Assembly (NCBI GenBank): GCA_001599815.1
Contig: BCIA01000002.1
Location: 186,001 to 250,000 of the forward strand
Length of the DNA: 64,000 nt
Source of the DNA: Furcasterigmium furcatum
Taxonomy: Eukaryota; Ascomycota; Sordariomycetes; Glomerellales; Plectosphaerellaceae
Direction: 5' to 3'
Positions 56,110-64,000 of this stretch are shown here, in pieces (the first letter of the stretch is position 1; every line of letters starts with the position of its first letter). A model generated the notes under the pieces. That model was not told the origin of the DNA, ran no database searches, and saw only the letters and a list, made by a program, of their open reading frames with translations. Made by a program: the position numbers and the translations under genes.

Positions 56110-56481
56110 TGAGAGTCCAACAGTCGATCAGTGCGAGAGCAGGTGCATTTGGTGGAGTCGGAATTCGAGATTGGATATGGGCGATAGCACCCATCGATAG
56201 GCGCATGGTGTCAGAGATATCAGAATAGAAGCCTCATTATTTTCAATGTTCACGGTTATCACCAGCAGTCTCAGGACGTGATAGGACTTTCCATGGTGAT
56301 GATGCATCTCCCGGAGCTGATGGTGTTAGTGCTTCGCCCTCGGAGCCCAGTTGCATTACATAATCCATGTCGGATACCCATCACGTGATGGGTCCAATTG
56401 CACGATGTCCCTGAGCAACCCAAAATTTTGGGAACCAGCACTCCGCCGTGGCACATCTTGCGACGACGACACAACGCAGAG
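56110..56481. other. Short intergenic region
   Basis: 372 bases between two plus-strand genes: 3' UTR of the NAD(P)-binding protein and promoter of the uL15m gene. The palindromic TCACGTGA lies at 56381-56388 and is a possible bHLH/E-box site. Confidence 0.45.
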
Positions 56482-57450
56482 ATGCCTCCTCAATTGACGC
56501 CCCTGTGCTGTCTGCGGACATTACGGTCACCGACCGCAGCAGCAGCAGCAACAACAAGCCTCACGTCTATGCTTGCCGGCCTCACAGTCTCCAGCTCCCG
56601 TCATGCCTCGATCCTCGCCAACCTCCGAGACAACAAAGGCGCGTACAACAAGCGAATCCGCGTGGGCCGTGGAGCTTCTTCCGGCAAGGGCAAGACGTCA
56701 GGCCGCGGACACAAGGGTCAGGGCCAGCATGGCAAGGTGAAGCCCTGGTTCCAGGGTGGCCAGACGCCTCTGGTCGTCCAGAGGGGTACGAAGGGTTTCG
56801 AGAACAGGTGAGCAGCAGCAGAAACGGCAAGCGTTTGCAGTGGGAGTTGCTGACCGGAGACGCATTGCAGGCGCGCCCCCGTGATGGCCAAGGTCAACCT
56901 CGATAAGCTGCAAGAATGGATCGACGCGGGCCGGATCGACCCATCCAAGCGCATCACGGTCAAGGAGCTCGTTGAGTCCAACCTGATCGGCAACCCCCGC
57001 GACGGCATCAAGCTTCTCGGCCGCGGGAAGGAGGTGCTCCGCCAGCCGCTCGACATCCTCGTCTCCCGCGCGTCGGCGTCGGTCATCGACACGGTCGAAG
57101 CCGCCGGCGGCAAGATCCTCACGCGCTTCTACACGAAGCAGTCGATCAAGCGCATCCTGGAGGGCAAGAGCGAGAACACAGACAAGCCCCTGCCGCAGGG
57201 CGCCGATCAGGTCCCGGGCGTGCTGGCCGAGCTCCGCAAGAAGGGGTTCTTCTACCGGCTGCCGGACCCGACGAGCAGGAGAGACATCGAGTACTACCGC
57301 GACCCGGCGCACAGGGGCTACCTGAGCCACCTGCTCAAGCCTGGCGAGTCGCCCAGTCTGTACTTCAAGGTGCCGACGCCGCAGCCGGCGACGGTCCAGA
57401 AGGTCGCCAAGCAGAAGAAGGAGACTCGGGAGGACAACACGCTGTGGTAG
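56482..57450 (+). CDS. Mitochondrial large-subunit ribosomal protein uL15m (yeast MRPL10)
   Basis: Structural protein of the mitochondrial ribosome. Exons 56482-56807 and 56871-57450, 301 residues; the junction GFENR-RAPVMAKVN is in phase. The N-terminus MPPQLTPLCCLRTLRSPT, rich in Ala/Ser/Arg, is a likely mitochondrial presequence. The L15 signature follows: LRDNKGAYNKRIRVGRG, then GKGKTSGRGHKGQG and PWFQGGQTPLVVQRG. Exon 2 holds NLDKLQEWIDAGRIDPSK, VKELVESNLIG, and GIKLLGRG. A C-terminal extension (KKGFFYRLPDPTSRRDIEYYRD) is typical of fungal mitochondrial forms. Confidence 0.95.
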
Positions 57451-58294
57451 GAGAGGAGGAGAAGGTGTTTAGGGGGCGGCAGAGCCAGGCTCACCGCGTA
57501 TGTATGATGGGGTCTGTTGTCTGTATGATTATTTGTCACCAAGGCCAACTGTACAAATTTAGAACATGTTCACACCTTGCTCAGGGGCGGTTTGTCTCGC
57601 TCGGATGTTCGCCCAGACAGACTCACCCGAAACGGTTCTGCCAATTGCGCTGCGTCTGGACTCCATTGAGTCGAGCCAATTGATGTGAAAACACATGAGG
57701 TTGCCATGTCACAGATATCAAAGTTTTTTGGCCATGTCATTACAGTACGGCGACTCCATCTGCGACGCCTTCTGTAACTGCTGCAAGCCTCTCTTTTTCT
57801 CTCTGCCTGGCGGCAAGCCAAGCCGGCAGACTCGATGTGATTGGCGTGTCTCATAGGTGATGCGATGTCCCCACAGTGACCGCAGGTCCCCATGCACCAC
57901 CTCACCTTAGCCTCCTGCTAGACTCAAGCTCCCCCCATCAGCGGACTTGACTCGACTTCACGGAGTGACAGACAGACTTGGTTCCTGATTCATTGGTTTT
58001 GTCGACTCCCGCCGCATTCTCGTTGCCTAGATCCCATCAGCATCCCGCACGACGTATCGCGCTTTTTGCTGCGCTTGATTTAGTCTGCTCGGCGCATTTC
58101 TCTGGCATCCATTGCACCATTGCAGATTACTTGACGACGCCCTCAGCTCCGAGCTCGACCTCGAACCTCGACCGTCCCCGATCCCGACGCCACCCCCAAC
58201 GACCTGTCGTGTCCTGGCACAACACCATCGCGATCGTCGCCATCTCCCATTAGATCCCGCCTACTGTACTTCGCAAGCCCTACCGTCGCTCATC
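57451..58294. other. Intergenic, Mvp1 promoter
   Basis: About 840 bases; a C-rich leader precedes the Mvp1 ATG. Nothing coding seen. Confidence 0.5.
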
Positions 58295-60821
58295 ATGTCG
58301 CTGTTCGGAACGTCTCCGCCTGCGGAGTCGCCAGCCGCCGCCGCCGCCCCCTCCCGATCTCTCTTCGACGACGAGGCCTCAGGCAAGTCGGCCTCCAACT
58401 CGTTGTTCGCCGACGACGACTTCTCGGGAAGCGGCGGCTCGCCCTGGGACATGCCGACGCCCCGGAAGCAGAAGACGCGCGCCGACGTCCTCCGAACCCT
58501 CGTCCCGGCCTCCGACGCCCCCGACGCCTACATCGAGACCTTCGAGACTGTCGTGAGCGAAGACGGCACCAATGGCAAGATCAACGCCGGCGGCGTCGCA
58601 AAAGTCTTTGCCGCCGCGAGGCTCGGCGCGGACGACCAGTCAAGCATCATGTCCATCGTCGCCCCCGGCGGCAGCGATGTTGCCGTTGGCCGCCCCGAGT
58701 TCAACGTGCTCCTCGCGCTAGTTGCCCTGGCGCAGCAGGGCGAGTCCATCAGCCTCGACAGTGTCGACGAGCGCCGAAGAAGTGAGTCTATTCCCGCATG
58801 CTCGCCCCCTCGCCGGCATAACGGCCATCGCATCATCGCATCATATCATAGCACGTCCGCCGCCCGCCAAGGCCGGCCCTGCTTGAATGCGCTGATTGCA
58901 GGCCTTATCTGATGTGGGGTGCACAGCTAATTGCCATAAACAACCTAGATCTTCCCACCCCCAAGCTCGCCGGCCTTACCGCCGACCCAGTGATGCCTCC
59001 CATCTCGGAGCTCGCTGCCAAACCTCCCCAAGCTCCCGTGACGCCCACAAAGCAGACGTCGACGGCGTCGCCCTCGCCCTCCAAGCCTCGCGCTATCCAG
59101 CCGGCTCCTCCCCCCACGATGCAGTACGCCGACAACGATGACCCTTGGGGCTCCCCCGATCTTCACAAGAACCACGCCCATTCGCCAGCCACCCCCCAGA
59201 CTAATGGCTCAATCCCCTCGGCCCAGGCTACGAATGGCCATGTAGAGCACGACGCACCCAGCATCACCGCCGCCGAGACCGCCATCGCCGGACGGTCAGT
59301 CTCCTCGTACACCACCGCGACTGTTGCTTCGGCTGGCGGTTCCACCCGACAGGAGCCAATTCCTACCAACTCCTCCGGCGGCGTCGGCGGATGGGGATAC
59401 TTCGATGGCAGTAATCAGGCTGGCGGCGGCTTCCCTGACCCGTCACAGGGCCAGCAGATCGCGAGCCCCTTCGGCGTTGGATCGGGCGGTGCTGGTCAGG
59501 ACCCTTCTGACAACCCCATCGTCCCTCCTGTGCTTCGTGCAACACCCGGCGTCCGCGGCAGCGTTGTCGAAGAACACGTCGCCGTCAACCTGATGCCCGA
59601 GAAGGAGGGCATGTTCTTCTTCCAGCACCACAACTACGAGGTTTCCAGCCCCCGGAGGGGAAGCAAGGTCATTCGGAGATATAGCGACTTTGTCTGGCTC
59701 TTGGACTGCCTGCACAAGCGATACCCCTTCCGCGTCCTGCCTCTGCTGCCCCCGAAACGGGTTGCGGTGAACGGCAACCACCTGTCCAACGATGGCGCCT
59801 TCATCGAGAAGCGCCGACGCGGCCTTGCCCGCTTCCTCAACGCGCTGGTCCGCCACCCGATTCTCGGCCAAGAGCAGCTCGTCATCATGTTCCTTACCGT
59901 ACCGACCGTGAGCCCTCAACAATCCCTGACCTGCCGCATTTTGTGCTAACAAGCTCGTACAGGAACTCGCCGTCTGGCGCAAGCAGGCCACAATCTCCGT
60001 CCAGGATGAGTTCGAGGCCCGCGCCTTGCCTCCCGGCCTCGAAGACTCTCTGCCGGCGACGCTGGAGGAGCTCTTCGACCGAAGCCGCGCCGGCGTGCGT
60101 CGCTCTGCCGAGCTCTACATCAATGTCTGCAACATCATGGATCGCCTCGTCAAGCGGAACGAGGGCGTCGCAGCCGACCATGCTCGCATTGCCCTGTCCC
60201 TGCAGTCCCTGACCGAGACCAGCGCGGACACCTACGCGACTGACACCAATGATGTGCCCCTGCTGAACGACGGCCTCACCTCCATGGGCAAGCACCTGCG
60301 CACCTGCCAGAGCCTCATGGAAGACGAGAGCAAGGCCTGGGACGCAGGTGTTCTGGAGGACCTGAAGCGCCAGCGCGATGCCCTCGTCAGCGTTCGGGAA
60401 TTGTTTGAAAGGAGGGAGCGCCTCGACAAGGACAACATCCCCTACCTCGAGCGGAGGATACAGACGAACGAGAGCAAGCTGGCCAACCTGCGCAACAAGC
60501 CGGAGGGCATGGTCAAGCCCGGGGAGATCGAGAAGGTCGTCGAGGCCATCATCAAGGTATGACCCCAATCCCAAACTTGCTGAGTGAATTCACCGTCTGA
60601 CCCGCCACCAGGACAAGGAGTCCATCGTGAACCAACACAACCGATCCATCTTCGTCAAGGAATGCATCCGCGACGAGCTTCTCTACTTCCAGTCCAGCCA
60701 GTACCATGTCTCCCGCTGGAACCAGGACTGGGCCCAGGAAAGGGCCAAGTACTCGGAGCTCCTCGCCGACAACTGGCGCCGCCTCCTCGACGAGCTCGAG
60801 GGGATGCCCCTCGGCGATTAA
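58295..60821 (+). CDS. mvp1: Sorting nexin Mvp1
   Basis: PX-BAR protein acting in endosome-to-Golgi and vacuolar sorting. Four exons: 58295-58781, 58949-59907, 59963-60556 and 60612-60821, 749 residues. The first intron has several possible acceptors; CCTAG at 58948 was chosen because it restores the frame (DERRR-NLPTPKLAGL). The N-terminus (SRSLFDDE, SLFADDDF) and WDMPTPRKQKTRADVLRTLV are typical of Mvp1. The PX domain (about 371-485) has RRYSDFVWLLDCLHKRYPF, LPPKR and RRRGLARFLNALVRHP, which carry the phosphoinositide-binding basic residues. The C-terminal BAR-like helices begin at ELAVWRKQATISVQDEF and end at LLDELEGMPLGD. It is convergent with the small Cys-rich gene. Confidence 0.95.
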
Positions 60822-61285
60822 TGGAGGGCCACGCTGCTGCTATTGCTCATTTTTTCATCAGGTCTTCACCGGGCCATCATTGTATGGAGTTTTGGGGGGT
60901 TCCTTGTTTCAATTCATCCGGAGTGCCATCGCCGGTCCGACTCCTGAAAGGGTGCTGCCGGGTGACCTTGACTTCCTGTTTTCTAGCCCCATTGTCTTTC
61001 TTGTCGATACCGTGTCGTTTTCCTTGGAGTGAGGTGCCTGTAAATTTGCTCGCCGGCAAAATACCCTGCCCCCCCGCCGCCAGAAATCCTCAGCGAAGCT
61101 TCCATTTTCGTGTCTCGCCCCGGTATCGTGAGACTCTGTACATGTGTTTTTCGGTGACCATGCCCGGGTATCTTGAGGCCTTGTACAAACGTTTTTTCGG
61201 TGTCCAGGTTCGTGGGCTTGGTACAAACGTTTTTCCAGTGTCCATGCTCGGTATCGTGAAGCATGGTACAAACGTTTCCCGGTGT
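60822..61285. other. Convergent 3' region, Mvp1 / Cys-rich RGG gene
   Basis: 464 bases: the 3' UTR of Mvp1 on the left, and on the right the repeat block that follows the stop of the Cys-rich gene. Confidence 0.5.
61118..61285 (-). repeat. Imperfect tandem repeat of about 44 bp, four units
   Basis: On the plus strand the core GTACAAACGTTT occurs at 61183, 61221 and 61266, with a diverged copy near 61138 (GTACATGTGTTT). Spacing is 45, 38 and 45. Companion string GGTATCGTGA recurs at about 61122 and 61250 (diverged at 61167), and CATG lies between. The block starts immediately after the stop codon (61286) of the Cys-rich RGG gene, so it is in that gene's 3' UTR. Confidence 0.75.
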
Positions 61286-61733
61286 CTAGGCCGCTGCCAC
61301 CACCACCGCCTGAGCCACGCCGCTGCCGTCGCCGCCGCCGCCGGCGCCATTGCCGCCACGACCACCCCGGCCCCCCCTGCCACCCCGGCCGCCCCTCCTC
61401 CTCCTCCTCATCCTCCTGAGCCTGGCGAGCTCGTCGGCCTCCGCACACTCATCACAGTGGTGGGAGTGAGCGCCAGTCCTGGGAGGGACGTACGGCGCGA
61501 ACTCCTCGTGCGGCTTGCACTTGCGGCAACGGCTGCAGCAGAAGTGCGTGTTTCGGCCGCCAATCTGCTTGCAGTTCTCGCCCAGCTCGCAGCGGGGGTG
61601 CTGCGTTGACGGGGGTGGTCAGCGGGGTGTCTTGGAGATGGGCTGCAGCCTCGCCCGGCCTCGCCCGGCCTCGCCGCGCAGTCAGAACACTTACCCAGCG
61701 GTTGTTGTGGTGGTGGTAGTGGTTGTCCGCCAT
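61286..61733 (-). CDS. Small Cys-rich zinc-binding-type protein with RGG tail
   Basis: Not recognised as a named family. Exons 61733-61695 (39 nt) and 61600-61286, 117 residues; donor GTAAGT, branch CTGAC, acceptor ACGCAG. The second exon has no Met near its start, so it is hidden from ORF scans. Residues 1-13 are MADNHYHHHNNRW. Residues 14-75 contain eight Cys and several His: CELGENC, then FCCSRCRKC, then HSHHCDEC, consistent with two zinc sites. The stretch GENCKQIGGRN and CRKCKPHEEFAPY look like a compact fold. Residues 82-100 are a run of Arg then RGG/GRG repeats, an RNA-binding-type tail, and the last 15 residues are Gly/Val/Ala-rich. RNA binding and zinc binding are inferences. Confidence 0.72.
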
Positions 61734-63586
61734 TTTTGATTCTTTGACGGTTGGATCGCTGGTATGGTCAGCTTTCTCTGTCTTTGCCCTCGGGTTGCGA
61801 GAGAAAAGGGGGTTGGGACATACAGTTTTGATTGTGTCTGGCTGACGATTTGTGTCAAGGTTGCGAGAAGGAGAAGGCCAGAGGTTTGGGACCGCAGGGG
61901 GAATAAAATATATTCTCTCTTGCGTGGGAACCAGGGCAACTCTGCCTGCGAGCTCTGACCGCATGGCGCCTCCTCGAGGGGCTCCGCGAGGGGCATGGCG
62001 AGGGGTAATAATAGGGGTTCACGGGGCATGCGAGAGGGTGCCGGCGAGGGCCTTCACGGGGGCTTCACGAGGTGCCTCACGGGGAGCTTCACAGGGGGCT
62101 TTGCGCGGCATGCCGGTCGAGGAAACGACGACCGCCCTTGGACAAATCTTGTCGAGCAGAATGTAGGTCAAGCCTTGGAGAGCTGACATGGTCTCCCCCT
62201 TTTGTCCCAGAGAGACAGAAGCATGGCTCTCCTCGATCCAGGGGCTTATGATGTGTCTCTCTTGTGGTTCAAGAAAGAGAACCATATATCGTCACTCTCC
62301 GGCTCTTTTCTTAAGCAAATCAAGACACTCCCCATACTTAAGGACCTCAAAAGAATAACTTTCTTCTCTTTTAGAGCTTAGTTAGTATTTCTCCCTCTTT
62401 TCCTCACGGAATGAAACACACTGACTTACTCTGTGGTGGTTTGAAAAACATTGAATGCGACTTACATCCGTCTCTCAAGACGTTGGCAGGACTGGACGTT
62501 ACTTAGATCAGGTGAAAATAACATTCAGACTTCACAGAGCTCAGGTGACTAAGGAGTAGGAGCATACTTTGACGTAGAAACAAGCTGTGATGCCCCGGTG
62601 CGAAGTTATGCCGTCCGATGTTTCTCCGGGGCAAGGTCTGTATGTCAGTGTCCAAGATGTCGTACACGTCAAAGAACCAAAGGACCGGGGAGACATTACG
62701 CCTACATAACGGTCATATCTTAGTGTAAGCAACGCGACAGGTGCAAGTGCGTCGTGACCGGAGCGGCAATGCCAGATGCTTGCCACATTGTCCCGTTCGC
62801 CTGGGCCAAGGGCGCGAGAAACACAGGCATCACTGCGATGCTCTTGATACACTTTATCTTACTACAGTAGAGCGTGGCGAGGCACCATGGCTGAGTTTTC
62901 GTTGCCCACACCAGTCGGCGTTTCCCGCTAACATGATTCCCAGTCGTCCAGGCGAGGTTCACAGAAGCGCAAAAAGCACAGGTCGCAGCGCTCTCCATCT
63001 CCCGACGGAGGCAGTGTCCTACCAGGACATTCAAACTGGACGAGTCCCATCAACACCAGGTCCCACTCTAACCCAGTGTGCCCTCATTGTGATGGGAAAG
63101 CCTGAGTCTCGAGTCCCTATTGATCTGGCTGTACTACTTTCCACCTGCTCGCAAATGCAAAGACCATGTCAACACCGCACATCGACCATCATACGACCAT
63201 CCTCCTTGAATATTATGCCGTTGCTTGCTTACCTAAGAACTTCGGGCGGCTTTCATCGCCGCGAAATAGGGGTCCCTAGCTGTGACGAAGGCCCACGGAC
63301 CCTCCCAGTCAAGGTGAGATTGGGGTTTATGCGGTGCTGCGACGACACGGCACTTGATTCGCCCTCTATACGAACTGGGGCCCCGCCGGCTTTGCATCCC
63401 GCCTGGCCTTATATTCTGACCCGACACTCGAGTCTCGCACGCTCATCAGCAACTCGCTCAGCGCTCGTTTGAACTGCCAATTACGGTCAAACTGGGCGGC
63501 AGAAGCCTCACCTCCGCGCCCCTGCCTATCTTGTCACCACATGTTTGAGAGCCTGGCTGCAAGCCAAGGATCACCCGCAAGCCCAC
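61734..63586. other. Divergent intergenic region, 1.85 kb
   Basis: Between the Cys-rich gene and the Zn2Cys6 gene. It includes the low-complexity block at 61965-62115. Small frames on both strands, none with domains or codon bias. Confidence 0.45.
61965..62115. repeat. Low-complexity GAGG/TTCACGGGG repeat block
   Basis: GCGAGGGGC/T-type strings recur (61976-62015), then CTTCACGGGGGCTTCACGAGG and GCTTCACAGGGGGC variants (about 62050-62100), an imperfect 15-21 bp repeat. On the minus strand one frame reads repeated EAPRE, which is probably a by-product of the repeat rather than a protein. Confidence 0.6.
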
Positions 63587-64000
63587 ATGCGACTAATCCC
63601 GGAAGGCCAGCGGAAACGGGCTCAGAAGCCCAAGACAACGACGGGCTGCAGAACTTGCAAGTGAGTCAGACTCCAGAAACCCGTTCATCCACCTCTAGAC
63701 CTCGCTCGTAGCTGACCAGCTCAAGGCGGAGGCGAGTTAAGTGCGACGAAGCCAGGCCCTCGTGCTGCCGATGTGTCAAATTCGGCGTAGAGTGCGAAGG
63801 ATATGCCACCAAGGTAGCCCGGTATGAGAGGGAGCCTGCAAGAGCCCTCGTACCTCTCGCTCCTCGAAAGACACCAGATACGCCCTCGGGGGCAAGGTTC
63901 CAGAACCAGGCCGACTACGCATACTTTGAGCACTTCCGGCTGAGGACCGCGAACGGAATAGCAGGGCCGTTCCGGGGCAAGTTATGGACCCGTACCGTCT
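63587..64000 (+). CDS. Zn(II)2Cys6 transcription factor, N-terminal part (runs off right edge)
   Basis: Fungal binuclear-cluster DNA-binding regulator, cut by the window end. Exon 1 63587-63660 and exon 2 from 63726; donor GTGAGT, branch CTGAC, acceptor TCAAG. The junction falls inside the zinc cluster and restores TTTGCRTCK-RRRVKCDEARPSCCRC, then VKFGVECEGY. The Cys spacing is C-x2-C-x6-C-x6-C-x2-C-x6-C, the classical pattern, at residues 21-48. A basic stretch RKRAQKPK precedes it. Neither exon alone shows a complete motif. The ATG at 63587 (MRLIPEGQ) is the nearest in-frame start, but the frame is open upstream. Target genes unknown; there is no obvious cluster on this side of the window. 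Confidence 0.87.

Noticed and set aside
60983..61264. Minus-strand frame across the 44-bp repeats (KNVCTK/KTFVQG-like peptide repeats)
   Set aside because: The unit lengths vary (38-45), so the frame is not maintained as a protein repeat would be; it lies in a 3' UTR.
62019..62285. Minus-strand frame encoding EAPRE repeats
   Set aside because: Arises from the low-complexity DNA repeat; no supporting splice or domain evidence.

Overview
The window is chromosomal DNA from a filamentous ascomycete (Pezizomycotina, most likely a Sordariomycete). The evidence is gene structure and content. Introns are short (about 50-300 nt) with GTRNGT donors, CTRAC branch points and YAG acceptors. Coding exons are GC-rich with C-ending codons, genes sit on both strands without operons, and promoters carry pyrimidine tracts. 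The families are typical of these fungi: RTA1, Crh-type GH16, Zn2Cys6 regulator, DUF4604, GT15, tannase. I found no plasmid, phage, CRISPR or intact transposon sequence, and no convincing rRNA or tRNA. I built 26 gene models by joining exons by eye. Several exons contain no start codon or are very short, so they are invisible to a plain ORF scan.

Layout. 0-2 kb: 5' part of an aldo-keto reductase running off the left edge, then Dom34/Pelota. 2.8-6.1 kb: a WD40 protein with a C-terminal zinc ribbon. 7-11.7 kb: RTA1-like membrane protein, zinc-independent MDR oxidoreductase, thioredoxin. 11.9-20.3 kb: Rrb1-type ribosome assembly factor, an uncharacterised basic protein with a PIP-like motif, a RING-like protein with two SUMO-interacting motifs, and Prp19. 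20.7-29 kb: OHCU decarboxylase (purine catabolism), an uncharacterised protein, a DUF4604 protein, Cox4, and an uncharacterised 539-aa protein. 31.2-34.5 kb: a convergent pair of accessory enzyme genes, a secreted FAD oxidoreductase and a tannase/feruloyl esterase, each broken by one lesion. 36-41 kb: GT15 mannosyltransferase and dihydroxy-acid dehydratase. 42-51 kb: two divergent Myb/SANT genes separated by about 6.7 kb of apparently non-coding DNA. 53-61 kb: Crh-type GPI-anchored transglycosylase, an NAD(P)-binding protein, mitochondrial ribosomal protein uL15m, sorting nexin Mvp1. 61-64 kb: a small Cys-rich protein with an RGG tail and repeats just after its stop, then the 5' end of a Zn2Cys6 regulator cut by the right edge.

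Most genes are housekeeping and work independently: translation quality control, ribosome assembly, splicing, respiration, branched-chain amino acid synthesis, glycosylation, cell wall, endosome sorting. I see no biosynthetic cluster or defence island. The most unusual items are the 117-aa Cys-rich/RGG protein, the SIM-RING protein, the duplicated C-terminal motif in the protein at 13.8-15.7 kb, the broken enzyme pair at 31-34.5 kb, 8-nt and 11-nt internal exons, and a GC-AG intron.
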